A stretch of DNA of 64,000 bases from JAHRVQ01 sp029941905 (GCA_029941905.1 JAPYTQ010000001.1:337174-401173), one strand, 5' to 3'. Shown: positions 9,253 to 18,596, numbered from the stretch's first letter. The notes: a model not told the origin generated them from the letters alone. Program-made: numbers and translations.

Positions 9253-11073
9253 ATGAAAGTACTACTCCGCCTGCTGCCTTACATCAAGGCGCATGTATGG
9301 GCGTTCTCGTTCGGGATGTTCGGTTTGCTGATTGCTCGAGTATTCGAGGCAATGATTCCAATGTTTATCAAGATGGGCATCGACGACCTGACGGTTGTCA
9401 AACCGCAGATACTGGCCGGTGAACATACTTTTGAAGCCGCACGAAGTCTACTCATCTACCCTGCCCTGGCCATCGTTGTTTGTGTCATCAGCCAGATGAT
9501 CGTAACCATCGTCAGTCGAATTCTGATTCGCCGCATCGGCATGTATGCAGCCTTCGATCTTAGAAACCGCATTTATCACCACTTGCAGTTGCAGGGACCG
9601 GGATTTTTCGCCCAATACAGTATCGGTGATTTGATGGCTCGAGCTATTAATGATATCTCCCTGGTAAGGCAGGTCATTGCAGGTTCAACCCGCATGACCG
9701 GGGTGCTGATCTTCACTGCGACGGTGGGTCTCGGATTTATGTTCTCACTCTCGACCAAGTTGTCACTGGCGGTGTTACTGCCCCTGCCGATTATCAGCAT
9801 CGTTGCCTACTATTATTCAAAAAGAATCTACCAGCAGTCCCATCGTGTACAGGAAGGATTTTCTGATCTTTCAACCTTTGTTCAGGAGAACCTCAACGGC
9901 ATCAGAACCGTCCAGGCAATGGCTCAAGAGCAGGAAGAAATAAAGCGCTTTGCTAATACCAACCAGGACTTCGCAGATTACAATCTGAACCTGTTCGTGA
10001 CGACATCATTACTCAGTGCACTGATGCCTGTTCTGGCCGCGGTAGCCACGCTGACGATCATTGGCTACGGCAGTCACCTGGTAACGTCCGGCGAAATCAC
10101 CCTGGGAACTTTCGTCGCTTTCTTCTCTTATCTGGGACTATTACTCTGGCCCGTTCGGGAAATTGGTCCGCTGGTAACCCAGTGGCAACGTGGTGCATCG
10201 GGTACCGCCCGACTATTTGAGATTCTGGACCATCAGCCGGAAATAGAGAACAAACCACACCTGCAGTTCCCCGACCTCACGGGTAATATCCGCGTCGAGC
10301 ATCTGTACTACCAGTATGAAAATAAGGATAAGTACGCACTTGAGGATATCAACTTCGAAGTGCGTGCTGGGGAAACCATTGCCATCCTGGGCCGGGTCGG
10401 CTCCGGAAAATCCACGCTACTGCGTTTATTTGCCAGACTACTGGATCCAGACAGCGGCCAGATCTATCTCGATGATCATCCCATTGACGGTTTTCCCCTC
10501 GCGGTATTGCGGCAACAGGTTTGCCTCGTGCTTCAAGACCCTTTTTTATTCGCCGACAGTCTGGGTGACAATATCGCTTACGATAACCCGGATCGAGACC
10601 TGGATGAAATTTGGCGCTCCGCAGACGCCGCCGCATTACGGGAGACCATAGAAAATTTTCCGGAGGGACTGGAAACCATTATTGGTGAAAGGGGCGTGAC
10701 CCTGTCCGGCGGACAAAAACAGCGAACCGCCCTCGCCCGGGGGCTGATTCGGATGACCCCATTACTGATTCTCGATGATTGTTTCTCAGCGGTGGATACC
10801 GAAACTGAAGAGCATATCCTCTCAGGATTGAAGAAGGTACGACAGAACCTCACAACCATGCTGGTTTCCCACCGTGTATCCACCGCTCGACATGCGGATC
10901 GCATTATCGTACTTGAAGAAGGTCATATTATTGAGTTGGGAACCCATTCAGAACTCCTTCGCCAGGGTGGCTTTTATGCAGATCTTGAAAGAGCCCAGAG
11001 TACCGCTGGGAGGTTAGATCGGAACCTGCGGGTTAGTACTGCCAACAGTGAAGAAGTTCAGGAGCTGTTATGA
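9253..11073 (+). CDS. ABC exporter subunit with degenerate ATP site (MdlA-like)
   Basis: A 606-residue half-transporter: a six-helix exporter domain (about 1-315) fused to a nucleotide-binding domain (about 340-575). Walker A is GRVGSGKST (about 379), the signature LSGGQKQR (about 481) and Walker B LLILDDCF (about 504). In Walker B the catalytic Glu is replaced by Asp, as in the non-hydrolysing subunit of heterodimeric exporters such as TM287/288 and BmrCD. The next gene overlaps by four bases (ATGA) and has the complementary defect, so the two proteins should form one asymmetric pump. MdlAB-type pumps export lipids or drugs; the substrate here is unknown. Confidence 0.92.
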   Translation: MKVLLRLLPYIKAHVWAFSFGMFGLLIARVFEAMIPMFIKMGIDDLTVVKPQILAGEHTFEAARSLLIYPALAIVVCVISQMIVTIVSRILIRRIGMYAAFDLRNRIYHHLQLQGPGFFAQYSIGDLMARAINDISLVRQVIAGSTRMTGVLIFTATVGLGFMFSLSTKLSLAVLLPLPIISIVAYYYSKRIYQQSHRVQEGFSDLSTFVQENLNGIRTVQAMAQEQEEIKRFANTNQDFADYNLNLFVTTSLLSALMPVLAAVATLTIIGYGSHLVTSGEITLGTFVAFFSYLGLLLWPVREIGPLVTQWQRGASGTARLFEILDHQPEIENKPHLQFPDLTGNIRVEHLYYQYENKDKYALEDINFEVRAGETIAILGRVGSGKSTLLRLFARLLDPDSGQIYLDDHPIDGFPLAVLRQQVCLVLQDPFLFADSLGDNIAYDNPDRDLDEIWRSADAAALRETIENFPEGLETIIGERGVTLSGGQKQRTALARGLIRMTPLLILDDCFSAVDTETEEHILSGLKKVRQNLTTMLVSHRVSTARHADRIIVLEEGHIIELGTHSELLRQGGFYADLERAQSTAGRLDRNLRVSTANSEEVQELL

Positions 11074-12959
11074 CTAGCTCACTGGCGCAAAAACCGGAGC
11101 CGAAACTGGATCACTCGATCTTTGACGCGGACATCCATGGCCAGTCCATGAACATGGTTTATCTGGGTCGTATCTTTAGCTGGATCGGACCCCATAAGAA
11201 ACTTGCCGGGTTTAGCATCGTGCTGGTTATGATGGCATCGCTTCTTGCCGTGCTGCTGCCTGTCGTTATCAGCCGGGTCGTGATAGATGGTGTAATAGTT
11301 GGCAACCAGCCTGATCTGGTGTTACCGGATTTCGGAATGAACGCCCTCAACAACTGGCTGGTACACCACACAGGTTGGCAAAGTATTGTTTCCGCCTGTT
11401 TTATCTACGGCGTATTCACTATCTTGTGCCACATCTTTTATCATTTTCACCGGATAACCTTCGCCCGAACCGTACTACACGCTTTAAGGGATATACGCCT
11501 CGATTTGTTCGCGCACATGGAACACCGACCCTCCTCCTTCTACGACAAAGTAGCGGTGGGACGAGTCATGACCCGTATCACGAATGACGTACAAGCGTTG
11601 TTCGAACTGTTGATGGGCATGGGGATGCTGATTGGCGAATTCGTCCCTTTCTTTATTGCGCTGATTATCATGCTGGCAATAGATGTGCGTCTCACCCTTT
11701 ACCTGTTACTGGCAATTCCGGTGTTTGCATTTATCACTTATTTTTTTCGGCTGGCCACAAGGCGTGTTTACAGACTGATTCGCAACTCGGTCTCACAGCT
11801 CAATCAAAACCTGCAGGAAAATCTCAGCGGCATGCAGGTTGTTCAACTCAGCAATCGCGAAGAGAAAAACCTCGACGTGTATCGTGATATCAACCGCGAG
11901 AACCAGCAACACGAAATCAAAGCCATCAAGCTCGAAACCGGCTACGGCGCTTTTATGGACAATATGGTTAACCTCGCACTGGCCGTGATTCTTTGGTTCG
12001 GGGGCGGTTCTGTTCTGCAGGAGCTCATATCACTGGGTAGCATCATATTATTTACCCAATTTGTTGATATGTTCATTCGGCCGATTCGAGTGTTGGGGAT
12101 GCAATACAATGTTCTGTTTCGTGCCATGGCCAGCGCCGAAAGAATCTTCCAGGCTCTCGATTGGCACGAGCAGATAAGGGAACCGGATCAACCTTCAGTG
12201 CTACCAACACGAATCCGGGGGAAACTGGAGTTTCGAAACCTGTCCTTTGGCTACGACGACCAGGATGTTTTACACGATGTTTCACTTACGATAGAACCTG
12301 GAGAAAAACTGGCGATCGTTGGCCCGACAGGTTCAGGCAAGAGCACCCTGATTCGGCTACTCGGGCGTTTTTACGATTTCGATGATGGGACCATTTTCCT
12401 CGATGATATTGATCTGAACCAAATTCAATCGAGTGAAGTCCGCCGCCGGGTTGGGGTTGTGCTTCAGGATTTCCATATATTCTCCGGTTCGATTCTTGAT
12501 AATATTATGCTTGGAAACCCGAACATTACTCGTGAACTGGCGATTGACGCAGCGAAAATAGTCCATGCAGACAAGTTTATCGAAGCACTGCCACTGGGCT
12601 ATGACACACCGCTGGTGGAACGTGGCCAAAACCTCTCCCAGGGTGAACGACAACTGCTCGCATTCGCTCGTGTGCTGGCAGCAGATCCCGAAATCCTGAT
12701 CCTGGATGAAGCAACCGCCAGCATCGATACGGAAACCGAACAGCTTATTCAGGACGGTTTGAGGAAAATCATGCAGGATCGAACCTCTATTTTGATAGCG
12801 CACCGGCTCCAAACCATACAGGAAGCAGATCGCATTCTGGTACTGAAACATGGCCGGGTAAAAGAGCTAGGTGGCCACGACGAACTGATGGCCCAAAAAG
12901 GTATCTACTACACCTTAAACCAGCTGCAATTTCAGGACGTATCTTCAACCCCTGAATAG
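11070..12959 (+). CDS. ABC exporter subunit with intact Walker B (MdlB-like)
   Basis: A 629-residue half-transporter with an N-terminal cytoplasmic extension of about 30 residues, a six-helix membrane domain and a nucleotide-binding domain. Walker A is GPTGSGKST (about 417), Walker B ILILDEATAS with the catalytic Glu (about 541). The signature reads LSQGERQ (about 520) instead of LSGGQ. With the upstream subunit this gives one competent site (this Walker A/B with the partner's LSGGQ) and one degenerate site. Translation is coupled by an ATGA overlap. No strong terminator follows; a dyad at 13019-13057 may play that role. Confidence 0.92.
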   Translation: MTSSLAQKPEPKLDHSIFDADIHGQSMNMVYLGRIFSWIGPHKKLAGFSIVLVMMASLLAVLLPVVISRVVIDGVIVGNQPDLVLPDFGMNALNNWLVHHTGWQSIVSACFIYGVFTILCHIFYHFHRITFARTVLHALRDIRLDLFAHMEHRPSSFYDKVAVGRVMTRITNDVQALFELLMGMGMLIGEFVPFFIALIIMLAIDVRLTLYLLLAIPVFAFITYFFRLATRRVYRLIRNSVSQLNQNLQENLSGMQVVQLSNREEKNLDVYRDINRENQQHEIKAIKLETGYGAFMDNMVNLALAVILWFGGGSVLQELISLGSIILFTQFVDMFIRPIRVLGMQYNVLFRAMASAERIFQALDWHEQIREPDQPSVLPTRIRGKLEFRNLSFGYDDQDVLHDVSLTIEPGEKLAIVGPTGSGKSTLIRLLGRFYDFDDGTIFLDDIDLNQIQSSEVRRRVGVVLQDFHIFSGSILDNIMLGNPNITRELAIDAAKIVHADKFIEALPLGYDTPLVERGQNLSQGERQLLAFARVLAADPEILILDEATASIDTETEQLIQDGLRKIMQDRTSILIAHRLQTIQEADRILVLKHGRVKELGGHDELMAQKGIYYTLNQLQFQDVSSTPE

Positions 12960-13018
12960 CCATGGAAGTTTTGCGGTTATGTCCCTGTGGTGTTATAAAC
13001 TTCACTCAACCATGGAAA

Positions 13019-13057
13019 CTCTGATTAAGTGGATATGTAGAGAAACCTTGATCAGAG
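13019..13057. promoter_or_regulatory. Inverted repeat between ABC operon and SDR gene
   Basis: CTCTGATTAAG and CTTGATCAGAG are 11-base arms with one mismatch, 17 bases apart. There is no T run, so it is either a weak terminator of the ABC operon or an operator for the SDR gene that starts 72 bases later. Confidence 0.35.
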
Positions 13058-13128
13058 ATTCCCGGTAAATTTAACCAATTCAGGGTTACCCCAAAGGGTT
13101 GAGCGTTGAATTGCGAGAGGAGTAGTCA

Positions 13129-14022
13129 ATGAGCGAGTTTGAAGGAAAGGTTGTCGCCATTACCGGCGCAGGCGGCGGTTTAGGAAAAGCCCATGCCCTG
13201 GAATTTGCAAAGAGAGGCGCCAAGGTTGTGGTCAACGATCTGGGTGGGGCCGTTGATGGTGCCGGTTCCAGCGACGCAGCCGATGCTGTCGTAGACGAAA
13301 TCACAGCTGCTGGTGGCGCTGCAATAGCGAATAAGGCTTCCGTGTCAGATCGGGCCGGGGCTAAAAGTATCATCACCGATGCGGTTGATGCTTACGGGAC
13401 CATTGATATATTGGTTAACAACGCAGGCATCCTGCGGGACAAATCATTCAAAAATATGACCCTGGATGAGTGGGATCTTGTAATGAATGTCCACATGAAT
13501 GGAACAGCCTACGTCACGCATGCCGCCTGGCCAATCATGTACGAAAAAAACTATGGTCGCATTATCTGTACATCGTCCGGCTCCGGTATATGGGGTAATT
13601 TTGGCCAGGCTAACTACGGCGCAGCGAAAATGGCTATGCTCGGATTCATGAATGTGCTTGCACTAGAAGGTCGATCACACAATATTCACATCAACTGCCT
13701 TGCCCCTGGTGCAGCGACGCGTATGACCGCATCCATCCCTGGACGAGACGAGATAGATGTGGATAATCCACCACCCGAACGCGCACCTTCCCTGGTGACT
13801 CCTGCTGTCATTTACATGGCCAGTGAAGATGCTCCAACCGGGAAAACTTTCCAGGCATCATCCGGCAATTTCTCGATGGCATCCATGTTCAGTAACGAGG
13901 GGTCCACCCTTGGTGTCGATGCGACGTTCGAGAGCTTCCATGAAAACCTGGATGCAATCACTGATATGGGCAAGGCAGAAGAAGGTAGTGCGTTCCGACG
14001 ACGCCAGGCCAAAAAAAGTTAG
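13129..14022 (+). CDS. SDR family oxidoreductase, (3R)-hydroxyacyl-CoA dehydrogenase-like
   Basis: A 297-residue Rossmann-fold short-chain dehydrogenase. It shows the cofactor motif TGAGGGLGKA (12-21), NNAG (97-100) and the catalytic set Ser149/150, Tyr163 and Lys167 (NYGAAK). The long stretch NDLGGAVDGAGSS after strand beta-2 is typical of the dehydrogenase unit of multifunctional enzyme type 2 (17-beta-HSD4), which oxidises (3R)-hydroxyacyl-CoA with NAD+. The acidic residue in VVNDLGG fits NAD preference. A strong ribosome site (GAGAGGAG) precedes the ATG. With the acyl-CoA dehydrogenase and 3-hydroxyacyl-CoA dehydrogenase in this window it suggests fatty-acid or steroid side-chain oxidation. 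Exact substrate is inferred. Confidence 0.85.
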   Translation: MSEFEGKVVAITGAGGGLGKAHALEFAKRGAKVVVNDLGGAVDGAGSSDAADAVVDEITAAGGAAIANKASVSDRAGAKSIITDAVDAYGTIDILVNNAGILRDKSFKNMTLDEWDLVMNVHMNGTAYVTHAAWPIMYEKNYGRIICTSSGSGIWGNFGQANYGAAKMAMLGFMNVLALEGRSHNIHINCLAPGAATRMTASIPGRDEIDVDNPPPERAPSLVTPAVIYMASEDAPTGKTFQASSGNFSMASMFSNEGSTLGVDATFESFHENLDAITDMGKAEEGSAFRRRQAKKS

Positions 14023-14039
14023 TGTGTCATGTTTTTCAA

Positions 14040-14072
14040 CAGCTACCTGCTGTCTTTCGACCCAGGTAGCTG
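14040..14072 (+). terminator. Perfect 10-bp stem-loop after the SDR gene
   Basis: CAGCTACCTG and CAGGTAGCTG pair perfectly around a 13-base loop, 18 bases past the SDR stop. No T run follows, so it could be a 3'-end stabilising hairpin, a Rho-dependent end, or an attenuator for the next gene, which starts 37 bases downstream. Confidence 0.5.
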
Positions 14073-14108
14073 ATTGAACTTCAACGACAAGATCTCTCGG
14101 GCGGCGCG

Positions 14109-15911
14109 ATGAAAAATCTCTTAGTGGCCACAGGCTTCATGATTGTTGGCTTTTTTATCGGAGTCTGGTTTCAAAAACCTGCTTTAGAAGATGAAAGCTC
14201 CGTCCCGGTAAGCCGCCTCCAACTTAAAAGGACTGGAGATTTAATTGACCGCCGAACCTCGACCGCCAAAATTGACTCAACGATTGCGGACCAGGCCCTG
14301 ACTTTCGACGATATCAGCCAGCAACCATCGGTGTTCCAACAGTTATTTACTGCTTACCAGCTTGCGTTGAATGCCGATATGGCTGAACTCGAAAATTACA
14401 TTGACCTCAGTGCCCGTTCAAAAGACCCGTTCTACAATTACAATCTGGTCACGGCGTTTCTGGAAAGGTTTACCATGCTTGATCCCCTGTTAGCAATAGA
14501 ATATGTCGAGTCCAACTATCGCCTTGATCGCAACATGTTCATTCCGCATATTGTTACCAGTTGGATTCGTTTTCACCCGGAAGCCGCGATCGACTACTTT
14601 CGAACGATTGATAGCCTGCAAATGAAACGGACCCTGGGGATGCGATTACTTGCAGATCCAACATTACAAAGAGTAGGACTCGAACAGGAAATTATTCAAT
14701 TATTGGGCCCAAATTCCGATTTTATCATCGCCCAGATTCGTTCCACTCAACTTCCACTTGAGCAGGCATTCGATGAAATATTCTCAACCCAGGGTAATCT
14801 CCATTCACCTCAATTAATGACCGTAATCGCTCGCTGGGTTTACCGGGACTTCGATGGCCTGGTTACCAGGATCAGTGAGATCACCAACGAGACGCAGCGA
14901 CAGTCACTTTTAGCGCAAGCCTACAATGTCTATGCAAGTAGCTTTCCCGAGGCCGCATTGGACCATGTTAGAACCTACCAACCAGACTCGTTTTTCCTGG
15001 AGGAACAAATACTGGGTATACTGGCCTACCATGATCCACTGAGTGCACGTCCCCTGATAGAGGACTATCTGAGTAGACACGACAGCAGTTCCCTGCTCAA
15101 CAACTTGCTGTCAAACTGGGTTAGCACCAATCCTGCCCAGGCATTGCAATATGTCGAGACACTCACCGAAACTCAAAAACTGAATGCATACCAATCCCTG
15201 GCAACATCATATATGCAAAGCCATCCCCAAGAGGCGTTAGACTGGATTCTGGAGCTTGATCCAAAATACCAGCACGTCAAAGAAATGGCTTTCTCTGTTG
15301 TTACTGACCAGAACGTTGATTTTATAGAGCAAGCCATCGATGGAATTCGTCATACAGGGCTCAGGCAGCAGGCATTCATCAGCATTGCTCAATACAAATC
15401 CAGTATCGATCCGCAAACAGCCTTGGATTGGCTGGTAACTTACGAGGAAGACCCAGCCTACCTGCCTGCCCTGCAACGCGTTCTGGGCAATTGGGCTTAT
15501 CGGGATCCTGCCGCGGCTGCCCGGGAGGTTGAAAAACAACTCAATGCGGAAGGCATGATGCCCGTCATCCATCAGATTGCCCAGTCCTGGTATTCAAGGG
15601 ATGAGGAAGCAGCTATTCGATGGGTTAACTCACTGGACGATAGCCAGGCACGAGTCGCCGCGCTCAGCTCACTGGCGATACAAGTCGTATACCAGGATCC
15701 AGACCATGCGGTTGAGATGATTAACCAGTTACCCGAAGGCCAGCATCAAGCCAATGCCAAACGCAACATAGCTTACACCTGGGCTTCCCAAAACCCTGAT
15801 CAGATTGACGAAATAATAGAAACTCTCGATTTAAACGAAGAAGAAGCCGATCAGATACGACAGATAATTCAGCAGACACCGGGAATTGTCCGCGAATTTC
15901 CAACCCATTAG
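14109..15911 (+). CDS. Membrane-anchored helical-repeat protein of unknown function
   Basis: I do not recognise this 600-residue protein. Residues 4-22 form one transmembrane or uncleaved signal segment; the rest is soluble and should face the periplasm. The body is made of about ten alpha-helical units of roughly 30-40 residues. Each has a Trp/Tyr, then Asp-Pro or an equivalent, then Ala-Leu and Trp/Tyr, as in NWVSTNPAQALQYVETL, SYMQSHPQEALDWILEL, NWAYRDPAAAAREVEKQ and SWYSRDEEAAIRWVNSL. This is a solenoid like TPR or SEL1 arrays but with its own consensus. It ends 31 bases before a CDP-alcohol phosphatidyltransferase gene, so the two are probably cotranscribed. A role as a periplasmic scaffold is inference. 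Confidence 0.75.
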   Translation: MKNLLVATGFMIVGFFIGVWFQKPALEDESSVPVSRLQLKRTGDLIDRRTSTAKIDSTIADQALTFDDISQQPSVFQQLFTAYQLALNADMAELENYIDLSARSKDPFYNYNLVTAFLERFTMLDPLLAIEYVESNYRLDRNMFIPHIVTSWIRFHPEAAIDYFRTIDSLQMKRTLGMRLLADPTLQRVGLEQEIIQLLGPNSDFIIAQIRSTQLPLEQAFDEIFSTQGNLHSPQLMTVIARWVYRDFDGLVTRISEITNETQRQSLLAQAYNVYASSFPEAALDHVRTYQPDSFFLEEQILGILAYHDPLSARPLIEDYLSRHDSSSLLNNLLSNWVSTNPAQALQYVETLTETQKLNAYQSLATSYMQSHPQEALDWILELDPKYQHVKEMAFSVVTDQNVDFIEQAIDGIRHTGLRQQAFISIAQYKSSIDPQTALDWLVTYEEDPAYLPALQRVLGNWAYRDPAAAAREVEKQLNAEGMMPVIHQIAQSWYSRDEEAAIRWVNSLDDSQARVAALSSLAIQVVYQDPDHAVEMINQLPEGQHQANAKRNIAYTWASQNPDQIDEIIETLDLNEEEADQIRQIIQQTPGIVREFPTH

Positions 15912-15942
15912 CCGGACTGGCTATAGACTAGTAACTACAAGC

Positions 15943-16557
15943 ATGTTTGATTCACAGTTAAGAGACTGGATCGACCCACCCCTTAACAAACTTGGCTCAA
16001 TGTTAGTCGAAGCGCGCATAAAGCCAAATGATATTACTATTGCAGGGTTTGTTATTGGAATAATAGCGGTCCCACTTATTGCATTACATTATTATAAACT
16101 GGCATTCGTGTTCGTATTAGTTAATCGGCTTATGGATGGACTTGATGGTGCCGTGGCTCGGCAATCATCCGCAACTCACGCCGGAGGCTATCTGGACATT
16201 GTCCTGGATTTCATTTTTTATTCCGCCGTCGTATTCGGCTTCGCTTTGGCTGAGTACGATAACGCGGTCTATAGCGCCTTTTTGATCTTCAGTTTTATCG
16301 GGACAGGAACCACCTTTCTGGCTTTCGCAATATTCGCCCAGAAACTAGGTTTACAATCCAATCATCAGGGTGAGAAGTCATTCTATTATCTTACGGGGCT
16401 CGTAGAAGGATTCGAGACAATCGTGGCCCTCGCGCTGATGTGTTTGCTGCCCGATTATTTCTCGGTGATCGCGTTGCTATTCGGGATTCTTTGCTGGATT
16501 TCCACACTGGCGAGAATTTTTATGGCAGTGGAATTGTTGGACAAGCATTCGAAATGA
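15943..16557 (+). CDS. CDP-alcohol phosphatidyltransferase family protein
   Basis: A 204-residue membrane enzyme with about six hydrophobic segments. It has the full family signature: D65, then DG-AV-AR at 68-73, G81, D85 and D89. This matches the D-G-x2-A-R-x7/8-G-x3-D-x3-D metal site that joins a CDP-activated group to an alcohol to make phospholipids. The alcohol (glycerol phosphate, inositol, serine or other) cannot be read; it is not a clear PgsA or PssA. I chose the ATG at 15943 because an upstream TTG in frame lies inside the preceding gene. It follows the helical-repeat gene closely and ends before a convergent regulator gene. Confidence 0.88.
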   Translation: MFDSQLRDWIDPPLNKLGSMLVEARIKPNDITIAGFVIGIIAVPLIALHYYKLAFVFVLVNRLMDGLDGAVARQSSATHAGGYLDIVLDFIFYSAVVFGFALAEYDNAVYSAFLIFSFIGTGTTFLAFAIFAQKLGLQSNHQGEKSFYYLTGLVEGFETIVALALMCLLPDYFSVIALLFGILCWISTLARIFMAVELLDKHSK

Positions 16558-16628
16558 TGAAGATTTTATTTTTTTAAATCAATTAGTTGAAGTGTTTTCG
16601 GAGATCGGCACCTGATTTAAAAAACCAA

Positions 16629-16646
16629 TGAGGGCTTGCGCCCTCA
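16629..16646 (-). terminator. Terminator of the ribbon-helix-helix gene
   Basis: TGAGGGC and GCCCTCA pair around TTGC. On the minus strand the stem is followed by TTGGTTTTTT. It sits 12 bases past the regulator's stop codon and may also stop the convergent phosphatidyltransferase transcript. Confidence 0.85.
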
Positions 16647-16658
16647 CTGTGCCTAAAG

Positions 16659-16859
16659 TTAAATCACTTTTTTCTTTTCAAGACGACGCACTAAATCTGC
16701 CAGCGTTTTATCAGTAGATGATTTGCTGAAAGACTCAGTCAGAATATTTGTAATTTCTTTGTTCATCGAAGTGTTGTTCGACTTGGCGCTTCGCTTAATT
16801 TTCTTATGCAAGCTTGGTGGCAGTCTCAAAACAAATTTCACTTGCTCAGCTTCGGCCAT
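16659..16859 (-). CDS. Arc-like ribbon-helix-helix DNA-binding protein
   Basis: A 66-residue basic protein. VKFVLRLPPSLHKKIKRSAK gives the beta strand and helix A of the Arc/MetJ fold, followed by NNTSMNKEITNILTESF as helix B; the acidic and basic tail ends in Lys-rich sequence. Such proteins bind DNA as dimers and often repress their own gene. GGAGA lies 6 bases before the ATG, and a clean terminator follows. There is no toxin gene on either side, so a toxin-antitoxin role is not supported. It may be a free-standing regulator or a relic of a mobile element. Confidence 0.85.
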   Translation of the reverse strand: MAEAEQVKFVLRLPPSLHKKIKRSAKSNNTSMNKEITNILTESFSKSSTDKTLADLVRRLEKKKVI

Positions 16860-17216
16860 AATATATCTCCATTGGTTAGTTTAGTGTCAAATCCCGCACA
16901 TTATAAATGAACAGCACCATTTGTTACTGTAAGCAGTTACATTGGTGAGCAATTTGTGGCGTCAACATCATACCAATACCAACAGGATGATAGCAATCAG
17001 ATACTTCAAAAGATTCGATATGGTTGTTGTTACTATATTTACTCGGCCTGTTTTATTGAATTTTCCATCGCTTATTCCATATAGGCTATTAGGCTATTAT
17101 TTTTATTCCAAACATTTGAGCGCTCACCGAATCCTTTTCCACACGAACAGTCAGGCTATTCATTCGACCCTTGTGCGCTAAGGTTGATATGATGACAACA
17201 TCGGTCACCGGAAAAA
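16860..17216. other. AT-rich intergenic region upstream of two divergent genes
   Basis: About 357 AT-rich bases holding the start regions of the ribbon-helix-helix gene (minus) and a MATE gene (plus). The octamer GGCTATTA occurs twice in tandem near 17083-17100 and AGGCTATT again near 17153. A 79-codon open frame (16942-17181) has no coding features. I see no LexA-type CTGT-N8-ACAG site although the downstream protein is DinF-like. Confidence 0.5.
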
Positions 17217-18536
17217 ATGCTTTTGCAGTCCACTAATCGAAAAAAAGTCTTCCATATTGCATGGCCAATTATTCTTTCAAACTTATCCACTCCACTTCTC
17301 GGTCTCGTTGATACCGCTGTAATCGGCAATCTCGGTGATGCGGCGCTAATCGGCGCAATTGCCCTGGGTGGAATAATATTTAGTTTCCTGTACTGGGGAT
17401 TCGGGTTTCTGCGTATGGGTACCACCGGCTTGGTAGCCCAGGCGCAAGGAGCCGGAGACGAAACGGAGGTAAAGGCGGCATTCTATCGAGCCTTTCTTAT
17501 CGGAGCGTTAATCGGCAGCTTACTATTAGCCTTGCAGTGTCCCCTTGGCTACCTTGCGTTCCAAATGCTTGATGGTAGTCCAGCTGTTGAAAGCGCTGCA
17601 CATGCCTACCTGCGAATCCGGATCTGGGGTGCACCCGTCAGCCTAGCCCATCTCGCAATCATGGGCTTCCTCTTAGGGCAACAAGACACAAGGTCACTAC
17701 TACTGATCCAGGTTGTTCTCAATGGCACGAATATCATTCTGGACTTTGTATTTGTACTGGGATTTGGGTGGGACGTACAAGGCGTCGCCGCGGCGACGGT
17801 CATTTCTGAATTCATTGCCATCTGCCTCGGTACCTATATAGTCATGGGCCGGATACGCTCCCTGAGCGAAACTTACCTCGTGCCGTATCGTACATTACTG
17901 GACCGATCTTCTTTACGGCGGATGTTCGTCGTGAATCGCGACATTATGATCAGAACATTATGTCTCATCTTTGCCTTCGCCTGGTTTGCAAATCAAGGTG
18001 CTCAATCGGGAGATATCATTCTTTCTGCCAACGCAATTCTGATGCAACTGGTGAGTTTTTCTGCCTTCTTTCTTGACGGTTTCGCTCTTGCCGCCGAAAG
18101 TCTGGTCGGCCACGCGATTGGTTCAAATGACGAGCTGAATTTAAATGTCGCAATACGCCTATCCACAGAACTCGGTGCAATGACCGCGCTGATTCTCTCA
18201 CTATCAATTTGGCTGCTAGGGACGCCGGTAATTCATTTACTGACCAATATCGTAGAAGTTCGTGAGACTGCACATCAGTACCTTGTATGGGCGGCTATTG
18301 CCCCGATACTTTCGATCTGGTGCTATTTGCTGGACGGCATTTTTATCGGTGCGACCCGAACAGTCGAAATGCGCAACGCGATGATCATTTCCCTGCTCAG
18401 CTTCTTAACCGCCTGGTACTGGTTACATGGCCAATTCGGTAATCATGGACTGTGGATGTCGCTACATGTTTATTTTATAGCCCGGGGTCTAACCTTGTGG
18501 TTTTATCTGCCAGGACTGAGAAAAATGGCACCATAA
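17217..18536 (+). CDS. MATE family transporter (DinF-like)
   Basis: A 439-residue protein with 12 hydrophobic segments. The N-terminus ILSNLSTPLLGLVDTAVIGNLG and the loop FGFLRMGTTGLVAQAQGAGD are hallmarks of the DinF branch of MATE exporters. These efflux proteins use a cation gradient; DinF is linked to protection from oxidative stress and bile salts in E. coli. The ATG at 17217 is the only start before an in-frame TGA at 17193; its ribosome site (GGA) is weak. A 15-codon reading frame from ATG 17189 overlaps the start in another phase. The next gene starts 60 bases downstream on the same strand. Confidence 0.9.
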   Translation: MLLQSTNRKKVFHIAWPIILSNLSTPLLGLVDTAVIGNLGDAALIGAIALGGIIFSFLYWGFGFLRMGTTGLVAQAQGAGDETEVKAAFYRAFLIGALIGSLLLALQCPLGYLAFQMLDGSPAVESAAHAYLRIRIWGAPVSLAHLAIMGFLLGQQDTRSLLLIQVVLNGTNIILDFVFVLGFGWDVQGVAAATVISEFIAICLGTYIVMGRIRSLSETYLVPYRTLLDRSSLRRMFVVNRDIMIRTLCLIFAFAWFANQGAQSGDIILSANAILMQLVSFSAFFLDGFALAAESLVGHAIGSNDELNLNVAIRLSTELGAMTALILSLSIWLLGTPVIHLLTNIVEVRETAHQYLVWAAIAPILSIWCYLLDGIFIGATRTVEMRNAMIISLLSFLTAWYWLHGQFGNHGLWMSLHVYFIARGLTLWFYLPGLRKMAP

Positions 18537-18596
18537 ACTTGTTACACTGGGTCAAATTTCTCGCAACAAATCTCGGTGATAGCTAAAGGAGCAATG

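Noticed and set aside
16659..16859. Toxin-antitoxin module
   Set aside because: There is no small partner gene on either side; both neighbours are ordinary metabolic or transport genes.
16942..17181. 79-codon open frame in the AT-rich spacer
   Set aside because: No ribosome site or family resemblance; overlaps the probable MATE control region.
17100..17216. LexA-controlled dinF-type promoter
   Set aside because: I looked for CTGT-N8-ACAG and found none.
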